Origin: Phycisphaerae bacterium
Lineage (GTDB): Bacteria; Planctomycetota; Phycisphaerae; SM23-33
Assembly (NCBI GenBank): GCA_022866005.1
Contig: JALHTV010000179.1
Location: 1-28,897 of the forward strand
Length of the DNA: 28,897 nucleotides
Direction: 5' to 3'
Within the stretch, counting starts at the first letter, position 1; every line of letters starts with the position of its first letter. Of the stretch, positions 22,130 to 28,897 are shown one piece after another. A program made the translations under genes and the position numbers. The notes beneath the pieces are model-generated. The model was given only the letters and a program-made list of their open reading frames with translations, was not told where the DNA came from and searched no databases.

Positions 22130-25100
22130 ATGATCGAAAGCGCGTTTCCTATTGGCCGGCAGGTGCGCCTTCCTGGCCACTTCGGGGAACCCGTGGTTTT
22201 GGAGGCAGTTCGGAAGATCGGCAGCGGCTACGAGTGCCGAGTGCGTCTTCCGGACGGGACGCCCGATGAGGCAGTCCTTTCGCCCGAGGAAGCCGCTGTG
22301 TTGGCCGGCCAGAAAGCCGCCGTTGTCGCCGAAGTCCACCCCGCCGATGCGGAGAAGGTCCGCCTCTTGGTAGAGTCTGCCCGGATTCGCTTAGCCTATG
22401 CCCACGACCGGCAATTTGCCGTGAGCCTTTCCGGCATCCGCACACTTCCCCACCAGATCGAGGCCGTGTACCTGAAGATGCTCCCCCAGCCCCGCCTGCG
22501 GTTCTTGTTGGCCGACGACCCGGGCGCCGGCAAGACGATCATGGCTGGCCTTTTCGTCAAGGAGATGAAGCTCCGCGAAGCCGTTGACCGGATCCTCGTG
22601 CTCTGTCCCGCGCCCCTGACCATCCAGTGGCAGGATGAACTCCTGCGATGGTTTGGCGAACCCTTCGAGATCGTCTTCTCCGCCGTGGACCAGCAGCAAC
22701 TCATCAACCCCTGGCAGCGATTTTCTCAGGTAATCTCCTCCATCGACTACGCTAAACAAGATGACGTGCGTGAGCGCGTTTGGCAGCAACGATGGGACCT
22801 TATCATTATCGACGAGGCTCATAAATGTAGTGCCTATACGAAGCGATCATCCACACGAGGAGACGAAGCTGAGAAGACCAAGCGGTACCAGTTGGCGGAG
22901 CGATTGGCGACCCAGACGGACCACCTGCTGCTGTTGACCGCCACCCCCCACCATGGCGATGATGACCGATTTGCGCACTTTGTCCGGCTCATCGATCCTG
23001 ACCTGTTTCCTGAGCCGCACCGCTTGGGTGACAAAGCTGGGCAGATCCGCAGCGAGATTCTTCGGATGGGACCGGACTGCCCTTGGGCCTTGCGCCGCCT
23101 CAAGGAGGACCTCCGGGACCTTAACGGGGGGCGGCTCTTTCCGGATCGACACGCTCACACAGTCATGTTTCGCCTCAACCGCGAAGAGTACGACCTCTAC
23201 AAGGCCGTCACGGCATACATCAACGAGTTTCTCCCGCAAGCCAGCGGGCGTAAGAAGGCCAGTGTGGCGCTGACACGAACCGTTCTCCAGCGGCGTCTGG
23301 CCAGCTCGACAATGGCAATCCACGAGTCCATCCGCAGGCGATTGGAGAAGCAAGAGGCCCTTCTTCAAGAGCTGGAGGACCTCTCTCCAACACAGCGAGC
23401 ACGCCGTCTTGTGGCCCTTCAAGGTCGCCTAACGGATGTCGAGCAGGAGGAGGACGATCTCGACGAGGCGGCACGCGACCAGCTGAGCGATGAGTTCACT
23501 GCGGCGGTGGAATTGGACCAATTGCGAACGGAGACTGCCGCCCTGCGGGAGTTGCTGGGACGCGCTCGCCGTGTTCGCGACCATGCCGCTGACTCCAAAC
23601 TGGTCGCCCTGCGCGAGTGCCTGGCCGAGGCGGAGTTCCACGAACTGGCCGATGGCCGAGGGAAGCTTCTCATCTTCACGGAGCACCGTGACACGCTGAC
23701 GCACCTGCGCAGGCATCTGCAGGAATGGGGATATGCCACCTGCGAGATCCGCGGAGGAATGAACCCCCACGAGCGAAAGCACGCCCAAGAAGAGTTCCGC
23801 ACTACCAAGCAGATCTGCGTGGCCACGGAAGCGGCTGGCGAAGGCATCAACCTTCAGTTCTGCCGCCTGATGATCAACTATGACTTGCCGTGGAACCCAA
23901 CGCGCCTAGAACAGCGACTTGGCCGCATCCACCGTATCGGTCAAGAGCGCGACTGCCACGCCTTCAACTTCGTGGCGGGCGAGTCCGAGGAAGGACAGCC
24001 GGTCATAGAAGGCCAAATCTTGGAGCGTCTACTGCGCAAGCTCGAACAGATGCGGGCCGTGCTGGGAGATCGGATCTTTGACGTGATCGGCGAGGTCCTA
24101 TCACTCAACGACGTGAACTTACCGGAAATGCTGCGGGAGGCCGCTCACGACCCACGGCGACTGGATGAGTACCTGGACCGCATCGAGAAGGTAGACCCCA
24201 CCCGCTTGCTTCAGTATGAGCAGGCCACTGGAATAGCCCTAGCTCGGGCCAACGTGGACTTCTCGGCGTTCGAGCATGCCAACGCCGAATCCGAGGAACG
24301 CCGCCTCATGCCGCGCTATGTAGAGCAGCATTTCCTGGCCGCAGCGTCCGAAGTGGGCCTGAAGGTCGAGCCACGTGCCGATGGCTTGTGGCGCGTGGAG
24401 CACGTGCTAGCCGACCTGCGATCCGAGCGGCTGGCGTCAGTTCGGCGCTTGGGGAAACCAGAGGCATCCTATCGCAAGCTAACCTTCCACAAGGAGCACC
24501 TTGACGAGGACCAGCACTTGGATGCCGTGCTGAGCGGCCCGGGGCACTCGCTCTACGCTGCCGTTGATGAACGGCTGAACGAACTCTTTGCCCCGTTCGC
24601 CGGCCAGACGGCAGTCTTTGTGGACGCAACCACTGGACGGCCATATCGGCTGCATTTCTTCGAGATGAGCATACGCGGCCAGAATACAAGGGGACACGTC
24701 CAAACGCTTCATGGCGAGCTAGTCGCCGTTCGGGAAGAACTGGGTACTCCGGCTGATTCACCCGACCACTTCTCGGTCGTGCCTGCCGACTGCCTGATTG
24801 ACTTACCCTCCCACCCGGCGCCTCCAGCCAGGCTGGAAGTCGTTGACCCATCTGCCGCCTGGGACTTCCTCCGCAGCACCTGCCAAACGGAGCGGCGACA
24901 GGCCTGCCAAGAGGAACGCTGCCATTTCGTCCAAGTCTGCCGCGACTACCTGGAGCGGTCGTTCGCTGCCCGCACGCGTGCCGCCCAGGATCGGGTGATG
25001 GCCCTCCGGGCGCGCGAAAGCGAATCCCCTGAAGTAGCCATCGCCCGTCAACGAGCGGAGAACGACCTGGCTGACCTACAGAGAACACGGGAGGAGCGAC

Positions 25101-25657
25101 TGGCGGGGCTGGAAAGGCTAGCGATTGCCAAGCACGGCCCGGTTCGCCATGTCGCCACTGCCCTGGTACTGCCCGCTGGCGCCGAAGCTGCCTCTGCACT
25201 GGCGGAACTGGCCGAGGACCTCGACCCCGAGGTCAAGCGCCGGATCGAGCTGGCGGCCGAGGATATCGTGGTGGCGCACGAGACCGCCCGGGGCTGGGAG
25301 TGCCAGCGCGTCGGCCACCTCAAGATCGGCTTTGACATTCGCAGCATGGGACCGGCCGACCCCCAGACGGGCTACCGAGACCCAGTGCACGGCATCCGCC
25401 GGATCGAGGTGAAGGGCCGCCGGCGCGGAGCGTCGATCCGGCTAACGACCAATGAGTGGTACAAGGCCGCGCAACTTGGCGATTCGTACTGGCTGTACGT
25501 GGTCTGGGACCCGCTGGATGACTATAAGGCGGAGCCCCTCCGCATCCAGAATCCGGTGAAGCACTTGGACTACGCCAAGCGCGAAGTGGTTGCGGCCCGG
25601 CATTTCGACATTCCGCCGGAAGCCATAGAGGCCGCCGCTAGGGCCACGAAGGGATAA
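22130..25657 (+). CDS. SNF2-type helicase with C-terminal DUF3883 nuclease-like domain (DrmD-like)
   Basis: The 1175-aa protein has a short N-terminal beta domain (FPIGRQVRLPGHFGEPVVLE). The SF2 helicase follows: Q-motif TLPHQIEAV, Walker A DPGAGKT (131-136), DEAH (228-231), LLTATPHHGD (269-277), a coiled insert near 390-470 and motif VI QRLGRIHRIGQ (595-605). The C-terminal DUF3883 (about 1055-1170) has a PD-(D/E)xK-like pattern, D1069 and E1093-V-K1095. The architecture matches DrmD of class 1 DISARM and stand-alone helicase-DUF3883 proteins in defence islands; it would translocate on, remodel or cut foreign DNA. It heads an operon, its stop three bases before the HNH gene. A partial second copy of its tail lies at 27406-27537. 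No DISARM partner is nearby. Confidence 0.88.
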   Translation: MIESAFPIGRQVRLPGHFGEPVVLEAVRKIGSGYECRVRLPDGTPDEAVLSPEEAAVLAGQKAAVVAEVHPADAEKVRLLVESARIRLAYAHDRQFAVSLSGIRTLPHQIEAVYLKMLPQPRLRFLLADDPGAGKTIMAGLFVKEMKLREAVDRILVLCPAPLTIQWQDELLRWFGEPFEIVFSAVDQQQLINPWQRFSQVISSIDYAKQDDVRERVWQQRWDLIIIDEAHKCSAYTKRSSTRGDEAEKTKRYQLAERLATQTDHLLLLTATPHHGDDDRFAHFVRLIDPDLFPEPHRLGDKAGQIRSEILRMGPDCPWALRRLKEDLRDLNGGRLFPDRHAHTVMFRLNREEYDLYKAVTAYINEFLPQASGRKKASVALTRTVLQRRLASSTMAIHESIRRRLEKQEALLQELEDLSPTQRARRLVALQGRLTDVEQEEDDLDEAARDQLSDEFTAAVELDQLRTETAALRELLGRARRVRDHAADSKLVALRECLAEAEFHELADGRGKLLIFTEHRDTLTHLRRHLQEWGYATCEIRGGMNPHERKHAQEEFRTTKQICVATEAAGEGINLQFCRLMINYDLPWNPTRLEQRLGRIHRIGQERDCHAFNFVAGESEEGQPVIEGQILERLLRKLEQMRAVLGDRIFDVIGEVLSLNDVNLPEMLREAAHDPRRLDEYLDRIEKVDPTRLLQYEQATGIALARANVDFSAFEHANAESEERRLMPRYVEQHFLAAASEVGLKVEPRADGLWRVEHVLADLRSERLASVRRLGKPEASYRKLTFHKEHLDEDQHLDAVLSGPGHSLYAAVDERLNELFAPFAGQTAVFVDATTGRPYRLHFFEMSIRGQNTRGHVQTLHGELVAVREELGTPADSPDHFSVVPADCLIDLPSHPAPPARLEVVDPSAAWDFLRSTCQTERRQACQEERCHFVQVCRDYLERSFAARTRAAQDRVMALRARESESPEVAIARQRAENDLADLQRTREERLAGLERLAIAKHGPVRHVATALVLPAGAEAASALAELAEDLDPEVKRRIELAAEDIVVAHETARGWECQRVGHLKIGFDIRSMGPADPQTGYRDPVHGIRRIEVKGRRRGASIRLTTNEWYKAAQLGDSYWLYVVWDPLDDYKAEPLRIQNPVKHLDYAKREVVAARHFDIPPEAIEAAARATKG

Positions 25658-25660
25658 CTC

Positions 25661-27325
25661 ATGGCAGAAGACCAGCGTCAATCCAAACTTGACAGCCTGT
25701 CACAGGTGGAGCGCCAGGAGTTGACGGAAAGACTCCGAAAGGCCCAGAACGGTCTCTGCTATATCTGCCAGGATGTGATCAATCGGCAGGTGCATAAGAC
25801 TGACATCGACCATATCATCGCGCTTGCCCTGGGTGGAGCCGACGACGAATCCAACTGGGCACTGGCCCACGATGCGTGCAACCGCTCCAAGGGGACCCGC
25901 GACCTGCAATTGCAGCGGATTCTCCACGAGTTCCGAAAGCATGTCCAGGAATACGCCGCCGGTGACGCCAACGGCAGGGAAAGGAGTTTCACCCTGCACG
26001 AAGCCCTGCAAGAACTGTGCCCAACAAGACAGGAGGTCGGCGTAGTCCTGGACGGCGACCGGATTTCGGTCTCATGGACCGAGCAGGGCCATCCAAAGAC
26101 CGAGGTGTATCCGATTTTGGAGGAGCCTGGGCATCCTGGGGCGCGATCGTTCGTTGCCCGGCTTCCTTTTGGGTGTCTTCACCATGACCATCAGATCAAC
26201 CCCAGGTCCATCGTTGATCTGGAGCCGATGATCGAGGAATTCTACACCGGCTACCCCCAACTCCAGCCTAGTCTGGCGACCCTGACGTTCGACGGTTCTG
26301 AAGGCAAAGCTCCTGTGCTGGTCTTTGACGGCCAGCACAAGGCTGCGGCCCAATTGTACGCAAGGCGAGATCGTCTCTTCGTTCGCGTCTTCGTCAACTA
26401 TAGCCGTGAACGACTTAAGGAAACGAACTACCGGGCACACACGAAACTCGCGCAGGTACACTTCCCCCAACTGATCAACGACCGGGTGGGTGCGGACCTT
26501 CTGAGAGAGGAATTCGACCGGTTTGTGCAGGGAGGGGAGTTCGGCAAGATATCCGAAGACTCCTTCTTTACCAAGCACCTCCAACGGGCGCAAAGGGGCG
26601 AGTACCGCAAATACTTCGGCAACTGGCTGCGGTATGAGGTCCTCATCGGCAAGGCCGGGGCGGAGCAGAACAGCATCCTGAACTTCACCGAGACCGTCAT
26701 GCCCCGGTCGATACGAAATCCCCTTTCATACGATACTCTCCAGAAGACGTTTCTCGACCTGATGATCTACACCCGGCCGGCGCGGGAGCCCCTGGACCAG
26801 ACCGACCGCTACCGGAGGCTGGAAAAGGAGAACTTGGTACGCCTGATGAACATCTTCGCGGAAGAGGTGCTTGCCAATGGGCGGTTCAACCTCGAGCTGG
26901 GCATCCGGCGGATGGAGGAGCGTTTGGCGAACGATCCGCAGTCCGTCCCGGACTCGCACCTAAGGGCCTACAGGCTATGCCGGAAGGCTGCGATGGTGAT
27001 TTGGACGAGGGAGTTGAAGGGGGCGATCCAACTCCTGCTGGGTACAAAGACTCGCTACAAAATCGCCGGCTGGGGCGAGAGGCGGCCCCTCTGGGCGGAG
27101 ATTCTGGATGAGGACTGGCAGCAAGTCCGCAAGATGATCCGGGCGATACGAGAGCACAAGGTCTGGGGTGAGCGGACGAACCCAGACATCGTGGCCGCCA
27201 TCTCCTCCACCCGGCAGAAGGACTGGAACGACATCCTGCTTAAGGGCACACTGCCCGGCCGGCAGGAACAGCTTCTGCCGCCGTTGGACCAGAATTTCAT
27301 GTTCAGGAGTATTGCGCAGGTATGA
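25661..27325 (+). CDS. HNH nuclease with DGQHK-motif (DGQHR/ParB-like) domain
   Basis: The 554-aa protein has an N-terminal HNH nuclease: CYIC (33-36), DIDHI (48-52), GG (58-59), NWALAHDACNRSKG (65-78). This is a complete Zn-HNH of the McrA type. The middle region carries VLVFDGQHKAAAQLYARR (D223-G-Q-H-K), similar to the DGQHR motif of DndB-like and the DGQR motif of DUF262/ParB-like domains, where it binds or hydrolyses nucleotides. The C-terminal ~300 residues are unrecognised and helical. HNH first and DGQH second is the reverse of SspE/GmrSD order. It follows the helicase by three bases, and its stop overlaps the next frame as ATGA. A DNA-cutting effector or modification-sensing nuclease is likely (inference). 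Confidence 0.78.
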   Translation: MAEDQRQSKLDSLSQVERQELTERLRKAQNGLCYICQDVINRQVHKTDIDHIIALALGGADDESNWALAHDACNRSKGTRDLQLQRILHEFRKHVQEYAAGDANGRERSFTLHEALQELCPTRQEVGVVLDGDRISVSWTEQGHPKTEVYPILEEPGHPGARSFVARLPFGCLHHDHQINPRSIVDLEPMIEEFYTGYPQLQPSLATLTFDGSEGKAPVLVFDGQHKAAAQLYARRDRLFVRVFVNYSRERLKETNYRAHTKLAQVHFPQLINDRVGADLLREEFDRFVQGGEFGKISEDSFFTKHLQRAQRGEYRKYFGNWLRYEVLIGKAGAEQNSILNFTETVMPRSIRNPLSYDTLQKTFLDLMIYTRPAREPLDQTDRYRRLEKENLVRLMNIFAEEVLANGRFNLELGIRRMEERLANDPQSVPDSHLRAYRLCRKAAMVIWTRELKGAIQLLLGTKTRYKIAGWGERRPLWAEILDEDWQQVRKMIRAIREHKVWGERTNPDIVAAISSTRQKDWNDILLKGTLPGRQEQLLPPLDQNFMFRSIAQV

Positions 27326-27537
27326 GGCGTTTAATGAAGCGAAGCAGTCAATATTACCCCTGCCCGGTTTCGGATTCGGCGGGGAGCCCAAGCCTGGACC
27401 TGGTGCGAATTCAGAACCCCGTCAAGCATGTGGACTGCGCCAAGCGAGAAGTCGTTGCAGCTAGGTACTTTGACATCCCAGCAGAGGCCGCCGAAAATGT
27501 GGCCCGCAAGCACATGCTAGGAGGCCGTGATGTTTGA
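27322..27537 (+). CDS. 71-aa fragment homologous to the DUF3883 tail of the helicase
   Basis: Residues ~29-60 (VRIQNPVKHVDCAKREVVAA, then RYFDIPAEAAE) match the last part of the 1175-aa helicase (RIQNPVKHLDYAKREVVAAR...FDIPPEA) at about 25 of 35 positions. The first ~25 residues are unlike it. The ATG overlaps the HNH stop (ATGA) and its own stop lies inside the SIR2 gene start, an 8-base overlap, so it is fitted into the operon. It is either a relic of a second helicase gene that once preceded SIR2, or a coupling ORF. It lacks the nuclease-like D...ExK residues. Confidence 0.6.
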   Translation: MRRLMKRSSQYYPCPVSDSAGSPSLDLVRIQNPVKHVDCAKREVVAARYFDIPAEAAENVARKHMLGGRDV

Positions 27538-28897
27538 TCCAGAATTAATGAAGAAGATCAACTCAGGGCGTTGCTTTGCCATGGTAGGTTCTGGCCCGTC
27601 CTGTGAGCTAGGCTACCCTTCCTGGAAAGCTCTCGCAGAAGCGACACGCGACCATGTGCTGGGCCAAAACCCGAAAGCGGATAAGGAATCCTACGCTGCC
27701 CTGCTTGCCAAGGAAGACCATCCGGCTCTGTTTCGGCAGGCTGAGATTGACTTGGGAGGGAAAGCTGCACTGATTTCCCATACTAAGTCTCTGCTCAGAC
27801 GTGGCTTCGCGCCAGTTCGGTATCCGATCTACAGCATTCTCGCCCGGTGGCCTTTTGCATGCTACCTCACCACTAACTTCGATGACGAGCTACAGCGGTA
27901 CCTTGCGGAAGCCGGAGAGCACTACCGAGTGGTCCTGAATCGCCCTGAAGACCTGTCGCTTCTTCGAGACGGGGTGAGCCACCTCGTAATCAAGGTTCAT
28001 TCCGATCTCGACCACCCTGACGATGTAGTTCTGACATCCCAGGACTATGACCGTATTCTCGCGTCTCCGAGCGCGGAGTACCTGCGAGAGAAACTGCGGC
28101 AAGTTTTCGAGATGTTCCATGTCTTCATCGTGGGGCATGGCATGAAGGATCCCGACCTTCAATTGATCCTGCGCGTAGCCAAGCACACGGCCAGTCCTCT
28201 GCACCCCATCTACATGGCTCTGACAAGCATTACCTCCGCCGAAATCAGAGAGTTTCGAGAGCAATACAACATTCAGGTCGTTCCGTATAAGGACCATGAT
28301 GGAAGCCACTCGCAGCTGAGGCGGCTCCTGGGAGTTGCCGATCACTTTATCTGCTCTCGGCGAGTCGCAGTCCCGTCGTCCTCTCCAGTGAATGCCGACC
28401 AAGAAGAGGCTGCCGCATCCCTGTTGCTCTTCCGGCGACTGCGGCTTGTCGCAGCAGCCGATCCAGGGTGCGTTGCTCCTCTTGTCTTGAGAGTATTGGC
28501 TGGCGCCTCTGAGCCAATGCCGCCAGAACACATCCTAGCCGATCCATCGCTGGCGCTCTTGACCCGCTCCCCCGATTTTGCTCAAGCCGTGGGAACGGCC
28601 CTACAGGCACTATGCACAAGTGGCCTTGCGACCACGGTGGAGGGGGCATATGGCGCAACGCCGCTCGGTAGGGAGCAGGTCGCCAAAGTGGCAGCCGAAA
28701 GGCGCAACGATGAAGAGCAAGCCCTGGGCCAGTTCCGATTGACGATGAAACGCTCATGCCCGACCATGACTGAGGAACAGGGCCGTACAGCGGAGAAGGC
28801 GGTCAAGACCGCTCTTGTCAGTTCATTTCGCGCTCGCGGATTGGCGATGGCTAACATGACTCTCGCCGGTCAATCGCTTGGTGCGGATGATCTTCCA
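27530..28897 (+). CDS. SIR2-domain protein, likely NAD+-consuming defence effector (3' end beyond window)
   Basis: At least 456 codons are open with no stop to the window edge. The first ~200 residues are a SIR2 fold: MVGSGPSCELGYPSW (GSG at 20-22), YLTTNFDDEL (N116, D118), IKVHSDLDHP (H147), VVLTSQDYD and VGHGMKDPDL. The catalytic Asn and His are kept; the usual HG after the histidine reads HS. From about residue 270 a further helical region begins (EEAAASLLLFRRLRLVAAADPG) that is not a known domain to me. SIR2 proteins in defence islands deplete NAD+ on phage sensing (Thoeris ThsA, DSR, SIR2-HerA). ATG 27530 has a perfect AGGAGG five bases upstream. It is the last visible gene of the helicase-HNH operon. 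Confidence 0.82.
   Translation, partial: MFDPELMKKINSGRCFAMVGSGPSCELGYPSWKALAEATRDHVLGQNPKADKESYAALLAKEDHPALFRQAEIDLGGKAALISHTKSLLRRGFAPVRYPIYSILARWPFACYLTTNFDDELQRYLAEAGEHYRVVLNRPEDLSLLRDGVSHLVIKVHSDLDHPDDVVLTSQDYDRILASPSAEYLREKLRQVFEMFHVFIVGHGMKDPDLQLILRVAKHTASPLHPIYMALTSITSAEIREFREQYNIQVVPYKDHDGSHSQLRRLLGVADHFICSRRVAVPSSSPVNADQEEAAASLLLFRRLRLVAAADPGCVAPLVLRVLAGASEPMPPEHILADPSLALLTRSPDFAQAVGTALQALCTSGLATTVEGAYGATPLGREQVAKVAAERRNDEEQALGQFRLTMKRSCPTMTEEQGRTAEKAVKTALVSSFRARGLAMANMTLAGQSLGADDLP

Noticed and set aside
22149..25390. Several minus-strand open frames opposite the helicase
   Set aside because: The plus-strand frame carries every helicase motif; the opposite frames are shadows with no domains.
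22130..27325. Class 1 DISARM system
   Set aside because: Only the DrmD-like helicase is present; no DrmMI methyltransferase, DrmA, DrmB or DrmC is in the window, and the partners here are HNH and SIR2.
4604..28897. A second copy of the tRNA-Gln 3' end marking the far attachment site
   Set aside because: I looked for the T-arm and acceptor words by eye and found no convincing duplicate in the window.

Overview
The window looks like GC-rich chromosomal DNA from an anaerobic member of the Planctomycetota (a Phycisphaerae-like lineage is my best guess). The reasons are three PEP-CTERM secreted proteins, a DUF1580 protein (a family I know mainly from planctomycetes), planctomycete-style zinc-ribbon and excisionase proteins, and a RACo-type corrinoid-protein activator. 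The assignment rests on protein families only; there is no rRNA in the window.

Bases 1-4,500 are core chromosome: the 3' end of Kdo transferase (waaA), glutamate 5-kinase (proB), a convergent RACo-type ferredoxin/ASKHA activator, and a small PilZ protein. Non-coding stretches here carry inverted-repeat elements. A tRNA-Gln(CUG) at 4533-4603 marks the probable edge of an integrated element.

Bases 4,600-18,100 read as a decayed tRNA-associated prophage or island with cargo. It holds DUF1580, a zinc-ribbon membrane protein flanked by 20-bp inverted repeats, a truncated tyrosine integrase, a CHC2/Toprim/DUF3987 primase-helicase with a coupled zinc protein and an excisionase, and two paralogous proteins that share a C-terminal module and a structured 5' leader. 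These are followed by the C-terminal half of a GpA-type terminase, an NrdR-like zinc ribbon, three PEP-CTERM genes (C-type lectin fold, beta-rich, SUMF1/FGE-like), and a stop-riddled remnant of a small phage protein.

Bases 18,350-21,830 are a second accessory block. A plus-strand HTH gene faces a minus-strand operon of HTH/excisionase-like and unrecognised genes, one possibly uracil-DNA-glycosylase-like. One HTH gene is frameshifted by what looks like a 37-nt palindromic repeat insertion.

Bases 22,130-28,897 hold the most interesting unit, a tightly packed plus-strand operon: a 1175-aa SNF2-type helicase with a C-terminal DUF3883 (DrmD-like), a 554-aa HNH protein with a DGQHK motif, a 71-aa copy of the tail of a DUF3883 protein, and a SIR2-domain protein that runs off the window. 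This looks like an anti-phage defence system combining a DNA translocase, a nuclease and a putative NAD+-consuming effector. I cannot match it to a described system from memory; the SIR2 gene has no visible stop and further genes may lie beyond the edge.
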